This document shows positions 1 to 7,834 of a stretch of 34,213 nucleotides of DNA, piece after piece. The notes beneath the pieces are model-generated. The model was not told the DNA's origin. It saw only the letters and a program-made list of their open reading frames with translations, and searched no databases. Positions within the stretch are counted from its first letter, which is position 1; the number at the start of each line of letters is the position of its first letter. Origin of the DNA: Scytonema tolypothrichoides VB-61278 (lineage in GTDB: Bacteria; Cyanobacteriota; Cyanobacteriia; Cyanobacteriales; Nostocaceae); contig NZ_JXCA02000019.1 in NCBI RefSeq assembly GCF_000828085.3, forward strand, positions 503,606 to 537,818. Reading direction: 5' to 3'. The translations under genes were made by a program, and so were the position numbers.

Positions 1-232
1 CCGGAGAATATAGTTTTACTCTTTCAACCACCCTATAGTCCCCAAGTTAACCCAATTGAACGATTGTGGAAAGAATTGAAAAAGAGACTTAAATGGAAAC
101 TGTTTGATAATTTGTTTGGATGAATTAAGAGATAAGCTCTCAAAAGAACTGAATAAGTTAACTCCAGAAACTATTCATTCTGTGACTGGATGGCAGTTTA
201 TTCTAGAGGCACTATCTGTAGCAAACATTTAG
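1..232 (+). pseudogene. IS630-type transposase, 3' end, frameshifted
   Basis: Frame 1 reads through the DDE-transposase C-terminal motif PPYSPQVNPIERLW, typical of IS630/Tc1-like transposases, where the final Glu is the last catalytic acid. It then hits TGA at 121-123. The tail continues in another frame (DELRDKL to VTGWQFILEAL, ending SVANI, TAG at 230-232), which matches the usual end of cyanobacterial members. The break coincides with a tandem TTTG duplication at 111-118; removing one TTTG restores NLDELRDKL. I infer an inactivated insertion sequence whose 5' part lies outside the window. A sequencing error is possible but less likely for a clean 4-bp duplication. Confidence 0.8.
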
Positions 233-236
233 GTAA

Positions 237-365
237 TCGATATTACAGCAAGGCAAGTCACCTACTGCTGCTTTACGTGCTGCACAACTGAAGCTATTGC
301 AAGACTCGAAATGGAATAAACCTTCGTATTGGGCGGCGTTCACTTTGCAGGGTGAGTGGAGATGA
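237..365 (+). pseudogene. CHAT-domain protein, C-terminal remnant
   Basis: Immediately after the transposase, an open frame encodes PTAALRAAQLKLL, then PSYWAAFTLQGEWR and TGA at 363-365. The 'ALRxAQL ... PxYWAAFxLQGEW' ending is the conserved C-terminus of many cyanobacterial CHAT (caspase-HetF-associated with TPR) proteins. There is no start, and the upstream frame closes at 234-236, exactly where the transposase ends. The remnant is therefore probably the tail of a CHAT gene cut by the IS630 insertion. The family assignment rests on motif recognition only. Confidence 0.65.
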
Positions 366-498
366 TGTGCATTTTCCGATCGCTTTATAAACCCCCATAT
401 TGAATAGAGATAAATCGCAGAAGCATCGATCAGCTACAATTGAGCAAACGATGCAGTTTGCTGGTTGCTGGGAGGATATGTCTAATGAAAGCAGCATT

Positions 499-522
499 AT
501 TTAACTTGTCATTTAACTTGTC
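499..522 (+). repeat. 12-bp tandem duplication
   Basis: ATTTAACTTGTC occurs twice in direct succession just before the Uma2 start at 539. The stretch 366-538 holds no complete gene. One short frame at 436-504 (TIEQTMQFAGCWEDM) resembles the tail of a small antitoxin-like protein, but it is too short to call. Confidence 0.7.
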
Positions 523-538
523 ATGGTAATACTTAATT

Positions 539-1123
539 ATGAGCGCGTTAACCTTACAGTTACCTCCATCACTAAAATTAACTGATGAAGAATTTGAACA
601 ACTTGTTGCTGTTAATCAAGAATTACGTTTAGAATTGGATGCTCAAGGGGAATTAATTATAATGTCACCGACGGGAGGAGAAACGGGGAATCGCAATTTT
701 GAATTTTATATTGATTTAGGTATTTGGAACCGTAAAAATAATCTTGGAAAAGCTTTTGATTCTTCGACAGGTTTTAAGCTCCCAAATGGTGCGACTCGTT
801 CTCCTGATGCATCTTGGATAACTATAGAGCGTTGGGAAAAATTAACACCACAACAAAGAAAGAAGTTCCTTCCTTTGTGTCCTGATTTTGCGGTGGAGTT
901 GGTTTCGGAAAGTGACGATATAGAAGATACTCAAGCTAAGATGCGGGAATATATAGAGAATGGTTTGCGTCTTGGTTGGTTGATTCATCCTCAAGAGAAA
1001 CGAGTGGAAATTTATCGTCCTCATGTTGCGGTGGAAGTTCTCAATTATCCGAAAAGTTTATCGGGTGAGGATGTGTTACCTGGTTTTGTGTTAGATTTGG
1101 AACGGATTTTTGGGTGTTGCTGA
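539..1123 (+). CDS. Uma2 family (DUF820) PD-(D/E)XK nuclease-fold protein
   Basis: A 194-residue protein of the Uma2/DUF820 family, which has the restriction-endonuclease (PD-(D/E)XK) fold and is strongly expanded in cyanobacteria. Visible core elements in order: MSPTGGETGNRN (42-53), SPDAS with putative metal-binding Asp90, VELVSESDD with Glu120, KMREYIENG with Lys134, then LGWLIHPQEKRVEIYR. Length is normal for the family. The ATG at 539 is the first in frame, but no good Shine-Dalgarno precedes it. It stands alone between decayed mobile DNA and a repeat-rich gap. The real substrate of the family is not established, although genome defence or mobile-element association is often suggested. 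A second Uma2 gene lies at 31895-32485. Confidence 0.88.
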   Translation: MSALTLQLPPSLKLTDEEFEQLVAVNQELRLELDAQGELIIMSPTGGETGNRNFEFYIDLGIWNRKNNLGKAFDSSTGFKLPNGATRSPDASWITIERWEKLTPQQRKKFLPLCPDFAVELVSESDDIEDTQAKMREYIENGLRLGWLIHPQEKRVEIYRPHVAVEVLNYPKSLSGEDVLPGFVLDLERIFGCC

Positions 1124-1166
1124 AATTTTGAGATGAATTTCAAAATTTCCATTGATGTAGAGAGAT

Positions 1167-1194
1167 GTAAAGACGTTGCATGCAACGTCTCTAC
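1167..1194. repeat. Interspersed palindromic repeat (AGACGTTGCA type)
   Basis: A perfect 20-bp palindrome at 1171-1190 (AGACGTTGCA then its reverse complement), extended by near-matching GTA(A/G)/CTAC arms. A closely related copy lies at 11605-11632, so this is a dispersed family. It could form a hairpin in RNA downstream of the Uma2 gene. Confidence 0.8.
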
Positions 1195-1299
1195 AGAAAT
1201 TTGCCGAAAATTGAACATTGTGCACTATCAAATTCATTACCAAATTCAGCAACGCCGAAAATTTTATTAAGTAGCGATCTACATAATTAAATGTAAAAT

Positions 1300-1365
1300 G
1301 TCATTGCGAGTGAAACGAAGTGAAACGTTCGCGCAGCGTGTCCCCTTGGGACTCAGCAATCGCAG
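1300..1365. repeat. Interspersed repeat (GTCATTGCGAG ... CAATCGCAG)
   Basis: The segment begins GTCATTGCGAG and ends CAGCAATCGCAG. In between is a CGCGCAGCGTGTCCC unit resembling pieces at 5330-5345 and 10312-10335. This is the pattern of nested short repeats in Nostocales genomes. The rest of the 1124-1448 gap contains the palindrome at 1167-1194 and nothing else I can support. Confidence 0.55.
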
Positions 1366-1448
1366 TATTTCTATTTTAAGTTTTTTTAGGTTGACCTACT
1401 TAGAACTCATCATCAGGATATGATTGAAATTGTCTGATTAATTCAACA

Positions 1449-2186
1449 ATGAAATTTCTCGGAATTGACTTAGGCTGGAAATCCCAACCCAGTGGCTTAT
1501 GCTACTTAGAATTCATAGACGGAAAACTGCAAATACAAGATTTAGACCGTAAAGAATCTATTGCAGACATCATAACCTGGATTGATACTTGCGTTACACC
1601 AGAAGAACCCGCCATCATCGGTGTAGACGCACCCACCCTGATCCCAAACGCTACTGGAAGTCGCCTACCCGACAAACTCACTCACAAACACTTTGGCAAA
1701 TATCACGCTGGATGCTATCCAGCAAATCTCGGCTTGCCCTTTGCAGAAAGAACAGTCAAATTTGGCTTAGAATTAGAAGCCCGTGGTTTTGTCCACGCAC
1801 CAACAATAGAACCACAAAAACCAGGCAGATATCAAATAGAAGTCTTTCCCCATCCAGCCATAGTTAATTTATTTGGCTTAGAACGAATTCTTAAATATAA
1901 AAAAGGACGCTTGAGCGATCGCCGCCTCGAACTCATCAAACTCCACAATTACATCACAGAAATCTTACCCTCTCTCCATCCCCCTCTGTGTCTTCCTCTT
2001 GGTAATTCGTTTCTTCCCGAAATTCCCACCACAGGCGCAGCCCTCAAAGAAGTTGAAGACAAACTTGATAGCCTCATCTGTGCTTATGTCGCTGCATACT
2101 GGTGGTTTTGGGGAGACCAACGTAACCTGGTGCTTGGCGATCGCACCACAGGTTACATTGTCATCCCCTCAAAAAGTCAACAGTAA
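1449..2186 (+). CDS. DUF429 domain-containing protein
   Basis: A 245-residue protein that starts with a phosphate-loop-like MKFLGIDLGW and has a second conserved acidic motif IIGVDAPT (about 56-63), both typical of DUF429. This family is thought to have an RNase H/actin-like fold; its biochemical role is unknown. EVFPHPAIVNLFGLERILKYKKG in the middle is also a conserved family block. The gene converges on the glucan phosphorylase gene with only 21 bp between stops. A HIP1 site (GCGATCGC) lies near the 3' end. The ATG at 1449 begins directly at the family's N-terminal motif, which supports this start. Confidence 0.85.
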   Translation: MKFLGIDLGWKSQPSGLCYLEFIDGKLQIQDLDRKESIADIITWIDTCVTPEEPAIIGVDAPTLIPNATGSRLPDKLTHKHFGKYHAGCYPANLGLPFAERTVKFGLELEARGFVHAPTIEPQKPGRYQIEVFPHPAIVNLFGLERILKYKKGRLSDRRLELIKLHNYITEILPSLHPPLCLPLGNSFLPEIPTTGAALKEVEDKLDSLICAYVAAYWWFWGDQRNLVLGDRTTGYIVIPSKSQQ

Positions 2187-2207
2187 AAATGATGACTTTT
2201 CACTTAT

Positions 2208-4784
2208 TTACTCTGCCCAAACAATCACCCTTGGCTCATAAGGACTGGAGAGGTATTTGTGGTTTGGCAACACTCGTAAAGACAAGCCTTGTAAACCAGA
2301 TATGTTATACACAATTTCAGCAGTGTAAACACTTAATCCATCCTTATCTTCTCCTTGGTAATCCATGACCACAGGCACACCGTTAACAATTTGACCATCA
2401 GCATCAATGGCACCTTGATACAGTTCCACCTGTACATCCTTGTTGGTCAAAGTTGCCAAGTCAACTAAAGCTTGGACGTTAACAATTTGGTTAACCTCAA
2501 TATCTACTTCTGAGGATACGTTAACATCTTTGATTTTGATATCAAACCAGTGTGCAGTGAGATTTTCTTTCCAATCAGCTAGTTCTTTAGCTGGGGCGTA
2601 TTTATCAGCAGTGAGAGTGTGGTAGCGATCGCTTGTTGGGAAATAAGCCCGTTCTGCGTATTCTCGCACCATCCGTGCCGTGTTAAAGAACGGACAATTT
2701 AACTGGATTGCGTCTTTCATTTTATCAATCCAGCGGCGAGGCAAACCATCAACATCCCGGTCGTAGAACAGAGGGACAACTTCCTTTTCCACCAAATCGT
2801 AAAAAGCATTTGCCTCTATTTCATCTTGGTAACTGGGGTCATCATACATTTCCCCATGTCCAATCGCCCAACCAGTACGAACATAATCAGCTTCATCCCA
2901 CCAACCATCTAGTACACTTAAATTCGGCAAACCATTCATAGCTGCCTTCATCCCACTCGTACCAGAAGCTTCCCGTGGACGGCGTGGTGTGTTTAACCAT
3001 ATATCGCAACCAGCGACCATCAACCGAGCTATATAAATATCGTAGTTGGGAACAAACACAATCTGCTTTTCCAAGCCCTGTTCGTCGATGAAGTGATTGA
3101 TATCACGGATAAGTTCTTTACCAGGAATATCCTTGGGGTGTGCTTTACCAGAGATCACAAACTGCACTTTACGGTCTTTGTTGCCCAACAAAATCCGCTT
3201 GATTCGCTCAACATCTCGCATCCACAGAGTAGCACGTTTGTAGGTTGCAAAGCGACGGGCAAAACCAATAGTTAGAACTTTGGGATCAAGAACTTCTTGT
3301 GCAGAGGCAATTTCTGAGGGAGAAGCCCCACGGTCTCGCAAATGCTTCACCAGACGCTCCCGGACATACATAATCATATCCAACCGGCAGCGCTCGTGAT
3401 TGCGCCACAACTCCTCATCGGGGATCGCGTCCATCCGTTCCCACAAAGGGTTATCAGGCGGTGCTGATGACCAGCTTGGTCCTAGGTAGCGATCGTACAA
3501 CTCTTGTGTAGATTTAGCAACACAACTGCGAGCATGAACGCCGTTTGTAATTGCTTTAATCGGCACTTCCTCTGTGGGCACATTTCGCCACAAATTCTTA
3601 AACATTTGCCGTGACACCACACCATGCAGTTGTGCCACCCCATTAGAGAATGTTGCCATTTTCAGTGCGAGAACCGCCATACTAAAAGGCGCAGACAAAT
3701 CTCCAGTATTTTCGCGTCCCAAAGCTAAAAATTGGTCTTTATTTAACCCAAAGACATCAGCGTAATGTCCCAGGTAGTACAACATTTTGTCTGGGGGGAA
3801 CAAGTCAATTCCGGCTGGTACTGGCGTGTGAGTCGTAAAAATATTACTGGAAGCCACGACCTGTTTAGCTTCGGGATAATTCAGCCCCTCTTCCTGAAGA
3901 AGAATACGGATACGTTCTAGGGCAGAAAATGCCGCGTGACCTTCATTCATATGATACGCGGTGATGTTATACCCAAGGGCTTTTAGCATTCGCACACCAC
4001 CAATACCCAGCATAATTTCTTGGTGGATACGCATATCGATATCGCCACCGTAAAGCTGATCTGTGATGTTGTGGTCGTAAGGATTATTGGGTTCAATGTT
4101 AGTGTCGAGCATATACAGGGGAACTGATCCCACCTGTACACGCCAAACTCTAGCATAAACAGTACGCCCTGGATAATCCACCGAAATCCGCAATTCTGAG
4201 CCATCAGGATTGCGTTCTAGGTGCAAAGGCATATTATAAAAGTCGTTGATTGGGTAGCGTTCTTGCTGCCAACCATCAGCATTCAGATATTGAGCAAAAT
4301 AGCCTTGCTGGTAGAGTAAGCCCACACCAACCAAAGGTAGCCCTAAATCGCTAGCAGATTTGAGGTGATCCCCAGCAAGAACTCCCAAGCCTCCAGAATA
4401 GACAGGTAAACAATCTACAAGCCCAAACTCAGCCGAGAAATAGGCGTAATATTCTTGTCCTTTCTCATCTGAGGCATGACCAATTCTTTGTTTTTCATAC
4501 CACGTACGCTCTTGCAAATAATCCTCTAACTGGCGCGCGGCTCGATCCATCTGTGCCAAGAAGCCTTCATCTTCCACGACTTCCAACAGACGCGCTTGGC
4601 TAATCGTACCGAGCATCAAAACCGGATTGTGACGGCTAGACTCCCATAAATCAGGATCTAAGCGTCGGAATAAGTCTTTCGTCTCAACGTTCCAATCCCA
4701 GTGCAGGTTATATGCCAGCTTCCGCAGTGGCTCAAGTCGCTGCGGTAGTGAAGGGGAAACATTAAAAGTGCGAATCGGCTGCAT
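2208..4784 (-). CDS. glgP: Alpha-glucan phosphorylase, GT35 family
   Basis: An 858-residue enzyme that releases glucose-1-phosphate from glycogen-type glucans by phosphorolysis, in the cytoplasm. The N-terminus (about 10-120) carries the DUF3417-like extension of the long bacterial alpha-glucan phosphorylases. The GT35 core follows with YSGGLGVLAGDH (129-140), HMNEGHAA (278-285) and the pyridoxal-phosphate motif EASGTSGMK, whose Lys613 would bind the cofactor. Length fits the 'alpha-glucan family phosphorylase' subgroup rather than the classical muscle/MalP-type enzyme. It begins ATG at 4784 with MQPIRTFNVSPSLP, the usual start, and is monocistronic. In cyanobacteria these enzymes mobilise glycogen in the dark or under nutrient stress; that role is inferred here from the family. 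Confidence 0.93.
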   Translation of the reverse strand: MQPIRTFNVSPSLPQRLEPLRKLAYNLHWDWNVETKDLFRRLDPDLWESSRHNPVLMLGTISQARLLEVVEDEGFLAQMDRAARQLEDYLQERTWYEKQRIGHASDEKGQEYYAYFSAEFGLVDCLPVYSGGLGVLAGDHLKSASDLGLPLVGVGLLYQQGYFAQYLNADGWQQERYPINDFYNMPLHLERNPDGSELRISVDYPGRTVYARVWRVQVGSVPLYMLDTNIEPNNPYDHNITDQLYGGDIDMRIHQEIMLGIGGVRMLKALGYNITAYHMNEGHAAFSALERIRILLQEEGLNYPEAKQVVASSNIFTTHTPVPAGIDLFPPDKMLYYLGHYADVFGLNKDQFLALGRENTGDLSAPFSMAVLALKMATFSNGVAQLHGVVSRQMFKNLWRNVPTEEVPIKAITNGVHARSCVAKSTQELYDRYLGPSWSSAPPDNPLWERMDAIPDEELWRNHERCRLDMIMYVRERLVKHLRDRGASPSEIASAQEVLDPKVLTIGFARRFATYKRATLWMRDVERIKRILLGNKDRKVQFVISGKAHPKDIPGKELIRDINHFIDEQGLEKQIVFVPNYDIYIARLMVAGCDIWLNTPRRPREASGTSGMKAAMNGLPNLSVLDGWWDEADYVRTGWAIGHGEMYDDPSYQDEIEANAFYDLVEKEVVPLFYDRDVDGLPRRWIDKMKDAIQLNCPFFNTARMVREYAERAYFPTSDRYHTLTADKYAPAKELADWKENLTAHWFDIKIKDVNVSSEVDIEVNQIVNVQALVDLATLTNKDVQVELYQGAIDADGQIVNGVPVVMDYQGEDKDGLSVYTAEIVYNISGLQGLSLRVLPNHKYLSSPYEPRVIVWAE

Positions 4785-5032
4785 AGGTTAGCGAAACTAT
4801 AGCTTTGGCTATAGTTATTGTTGACTGTATTTCTCTTATGCTGCCAATTCTTTATACTATGTTTGTAAAGTTACTCTGACATTGTTAAGCTTTGAAAAGC
4901 ATTCTCAGTTTTCTGACGAAAGCAAAGACTACGGCTGTTTTACATACTTGGTATGAGCTTTTGCCATCTTTTTATTCTTATAAAACTTTATAAATGAGCT
5001 TCCTGCTTGGGCTCCGCTACGATGACTGACAA

Positions 5033-5470
5033 GGGTCTTTCCAAAGTGGCGATCGCCTGTAAGCGCCCTATTGCCCACAGATCTTTTGACGTCCGCCTAT
5101 TGCGGGAGGAACAAGTATTGCTGGGATTGTACATCATCTACCAGCAATGAATGCATTAACGACTCCTAATGTCAAGTATTACCGTTGCATACATCCCCAT
5201 AATTGGAGTGGTGCGTTCCGCTGTTGGGCTAACGCGCACGCTCCGCGTATGCGCTTTAGAGAGGGCTAAAGCGTAAGCGCAAGCGCACGAACCCAAGCGG
5301 TTTGCGCTTTGCGCACGCAAGCGAGGGCTAACGCGCAGCGTCTCCGTAGGAGATACGCATCTCATTCGCCGTAGCTAGGGAACGGAACACACCAAACCGC
5401 TCATGTCCGACACTCAAGTCGTTAAACCATCAGAAGCCTCACCCACTCCCGCAAGGGCGTATATCACTTT
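5033..5470 (+). pseudogene. Decayed glutamine synthetase-family gene
   Basis: Fragments in order match the C-terminal half of glutamine synthetase / glutamate-putrescine ligase-like proteins. They are GLSKVA near 5033, then a clear open stretch from 5105 ([19 protein letters not shown], then [17 protein letters not shown] up to about 5228), and LKSLN at 5413 in another frame. The expected 'W(S)GAFxCWG-NREAA' is broken exactly where a GC-rich repeat (5229-5360) begins. There are several frame changes and no start or stop. I infer a dead gene disrupted by repeat insertion. Only the block at 5105-5228 is convincing by itself. Confidence 0.6.
5229..5360. repeat. GC-rich interspersed repeat cluster
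   Basis: About 130 bp built from variants of GCTAACGCGCA, GCTAAAGCGTAAGCGC and GCAAGCGAGGGCTAACGCGC, followed by GTCTCCGTAGGAGATACGC, itself a small hairpin. Its composition differs sharply from the AT-rich flanks. It lies inside the glutamine synthetase-like remnant. The remaining parts of 4785-5560 (glgP upstream side and the 100 bp before the kinase) show no gene. Confidence 0.75.
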
Positions 5471-5560
5471 TTTTCTTTTTTTCCCAAAATGCATGCATAA
5501 TCTTGAAATTTTAACCCTATGAAATCCAAAATGCTACTCATAATTAAATAAAAATTTAAA

Positions 5561-7060
5561 ATGACTACAGAAATAAACCCAGGAACTTTAATCAATAACC
5601 GTTATCTGATTAAGAAAATTCTTGGACAAGGAGGGTTTGGACGAACTTACTTAGCATTGGATACTCAGCGCTTTGGAGAAGCCTGTGTTCTCAAAGAGTT
5701 TTTACCTGCAACAACGAAACCAGAGATTATTCGTAAATCTAGGGAGCTATTTGAGCGGGAGGCTAAAGTTTTATACCAAATTCAGCATCCTCAAATTCCC
5801 AAATTTCTGGCTTGGTTGACGGAGAACGAACGGCTGTTTATTGTCCTAGAATATATTGATGGCAAAAATTACTCAGAAATTCTATCGGAACGTCTTTCTA
5901 ATAAGGGTAGACCATTTTCCGAAAATGAAGTCAGAGCATGGCTACTAGATATGTTGCCAGTTTTGGAATATATCCACGATCGCAAGATTATTCACCGGGA
6001 TATTTCACTGGAAAATGTTATGCTTCGCCATAACGAATCTAAACCCATGCTGATTGATTTTGGGGTGGTTAAGGAGAAATTGACTGAGATATTATCAGCC
6101 CAATCTCCGCATTACCAATACTCAGTTCACAGTTCAGTAGTGGGGAAAATTGGCTATTCTGCACCAGAACAGCTGCGTGTAGGACATTGCTACCCCTCAA
6201 GTGATATTTACTCACTTGCTGTTTCTGCCGTTATCCTTTTGACTGGGAAAATGCCACATGTGTTGATGGATGGTTCTCTAAACTGGCAATGGCGCTCTTA
6301 TGTCAATATCAGTGACTCTTTTGCTCGCATACTAGAAAAAATGCTAGCAGAAGTACCCACAGAGCGCTACCAGTCAGCAAAACAAGTTTTCATTGAACTT
6401 AATAATAACTCATCATTGTCACTGGGTGGGGTTTCGAGTTCGTTACCGAAAACACAGCAAATTCACACTAACACTACACACGGGCAAGAAAAGCAAAACA
6501 GCGAAACAAATACTCAATCGCATACACAAACACCAGTCTCTCTCAACCCAGAATTTTTAGAATTTGTCGGGCGAGAATTAACTAGTTTTGTTGGTCCAAT
6601 CGCCAGTGTTTTGATGAAAAATACTTTAGACCAAAGCCCACAGATAGCACCAAAGGAATTCACTGAAGCGCTAGCTAAAGAAATTTTTGATGCACAAAAG
6701 GCACAAGAGTTTAGAAATCGCCTCCAACTTGTTGTTGAACCTAACTTAGCAAAACTTGCAAATCCTAGCAGTTCATACCAAGCCTTTGGAAATTATCCTG
6801 CAATTAGCGATCCGGAGTTTTTAGATCGTTGTCGGCGAGAACTCATTAGTTTTGTTGGTCTTTTTTCTAGCGTAATTCTCATAAAAGATGCTTTAAACCA
6901 ACACCCAAACCTAACTCAAACCCAACTTATAGAAACTTTGATGGCAGAAATTCCTGATGAGCAAAAAGCACAAAAATTTAAAGAACGCATTCAGAAAACA
7001 ACAAGTCATATCAAATCCTTTGGGGCGATTGCTAGCAAAATTTCAGCGCTTTTCAATTGA
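5561..7060 (+). CDS. Ser/Thr protein kinase with two C-terminal repeat domains
   Basis: A 499-residue Hanks-type kinase. The N-terminal catalytic domain (about 14-280) has all key elements: glycine loop GQGGFGRTY (22-30), ATP-anchoring Lys45 in VLKEF, catalytic loop HRDISLEN (145-152), DFG at 166-168 and APE at 201-203. It should therefore be an active phosphotransferase. A polar Ser/Thr/Gln-rich linker (about 285-327) leads to two homologous ~60-residue units at 330-390 and 418-478. Each contains PEFL....REL.SFVG, then a helix, and ends EQKAQ(E/K)F(R/K)(N/E)R(L/I)Q. I do not recognise a named function for these units; they are probably helical protein-interaction modules. No membrane segment is evident. 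The gene is monocistronic and follows a long intergenic region. Confidence 0.9.
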   Translation: MTTEINPGTLINNRYLIKKILGQGGFGRTYLALDTQRFGEACVLKEFLPATTKPEIIRKSRELFEREAKVLYQIQHPQIPKFLAWLTENERLFIVLEYIDGKNYSEILSERLSNKGRPFSENEVRAWLLDMLPVLEYIHDRKIIHRDISLENVMLRHNESKPMLIDFGVVKEKLTEILSAQSPHYQYSVHSSVVGKIGYSAPEQLRVGHCYPSSDIYSLAVSAVILLTGKMPHVLMDGSLNWQWRSYVNISDSFARILEKMLAEVPTERYQSAKQVFIELNNNSSLSLGGVSSSLPKTQQIHTNTTHGQEKQNSETNTQSHTQTPVSLNPEFLEFVGRELTSFVGPIASVLMKNTLDQSPQIAPKEFTEALAKEIFDAQKAQEFRNRLQLVVEPNLAKLANPSSSYQAFGNYPAISDPEFLDRCRRELISFVGLFSSVILIKDALNQHPNLTQTQLIETLMAEIPDEQKAQKFKERIQKTTSHIKSFGAIASKISALFN

Positions 7061-7229
7061 TTAAACTCCCTCACTCCCTGTCTCAAACGTAGTCTATAAA
7101 TTAGAAAATTGCTGTCATCATTGACGCTGCCACGATTGTAAAAATATCGCTGTTCCTCATGACGGCTAATTACACAATGACTTCTATAAGAATCTGGTTT
7201 GAATTTAGAAAAATCTAAGTAATTGTAGG

Positions 7230-7256
7230 GTGTGTTAGACGGAACGTCTAACGCAC
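7230..7256. repeat. Palindrome, 11-bp stem
   Basis: GTGTGTTAGAC - GGAAC - GTCTAACGCAC forms a near-perfect hairpin. It is of the 'GTGCGTTAGACG' kind often dispersed in cyanobacterial intergenic DNA. It lies 170 bp after the kinase stop and lacks a T-run. Confidence 0.6.
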
Positions 7257-7340
7257 CAAGATGTTGAGATGATGCTGTACCCCAAGGCATAACACACGCA
7301 ACTACGTATATGTTCAGAAATCAAATAGGAGTTTTATGTT

Positions 7341-7371
7341 AAAAAAATAAGGGCATCTACAAGAGATGCCC
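7341..7371 (-). terminator. Intrinsic terminator, minus strand
   Basis: Read on the minus strand, GGGCATCT-CTTGT-AGATGCCC is followed by TTATTTTTTT, a strong stem plus T-run. The nearest annotated minus-strand gene (O-antigen-ligase-like) ends at 7835, over 450 nt upstream. The terminator may therefore end a short transcript starting in 7372-7620, where I can find no convincing protein, or a long 3' UTR. Confidence 0.65.
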
Positions 7372-7624
7372 GTCATGTAGGAAAACACTACAAAAAGGTA
7401 TTCCCACATCTTCCCAACAATCAGCGAACGTGACGAAATGCGGGATGAGCCACATACACGGTCACAGTCGTATAAAAGTAATTTTATTAACGTATAACTT
7501 GATAAACCACAGTGTATCTTCGGAAAAAAGACAGTGAGCAATGACCGACTACCGCTAGCATTCGTCAAAAGTGAAGGCAACAAGTCAAAAGTAATATATA
7601 TCAAAGCTTTTGGCTGTTTCAAAT

Positions 7625-7775
7625 GGTGAATCCAGCGCGCATGAGTCTTTGTTTCCCTCACGCTTGTGGTCTGGTGTAAGCGCAAAGCCGTCAGGCGAAA
7701 GCAGGCATACCCGATAGCCCTCCGGGTTCGCCAGTCGCCTGCGGAGGGAGACCCTCCCGCAGCGCTGGACTCACC
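7625..7775. mobile_element. MITE-like repeat with 14-bp inverted ends
   Basis: The ends GGTGAATCCAGCGC (7625-7638) and GCGCTGGACTCACC (7762-7775) are inverted repeats with one mismatch. The 151-bp interior contains GC-rich hairpin units (CCCGATAGCCCTCCGGGTTC and GCGGAGGGAGACCCTCCCGC). There is no coding capacity of its own. Related GC-rich units invade the coding sequence at 29510-29587. It lies just after the stop of the O-antigen-ligase-like gene. The other parts of 7061-7834 hold the palindrome and terminator listed separately. Confidence 0.55.
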
Positions 7776-7834
7776 GTAAGGCGTGGCCGTTCCCATAGTG
7801 GTTGCTTTATTTCCGCCGCGTTGTACTACAGTGT

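Noticed and set aside
436-504. Short frame TIEQTMQFAGCWEDM resembling an antitoxin tail
   Set aside because: Only ~22 codons, no start and no clear partner; too little to annotate.
7314-7796. 160-residue minus-strand ORF
   Set aside because: Its first third is the translated MITE-like repeat and the rest lacks protein-like composition; it also runs through the terminator hairpin.
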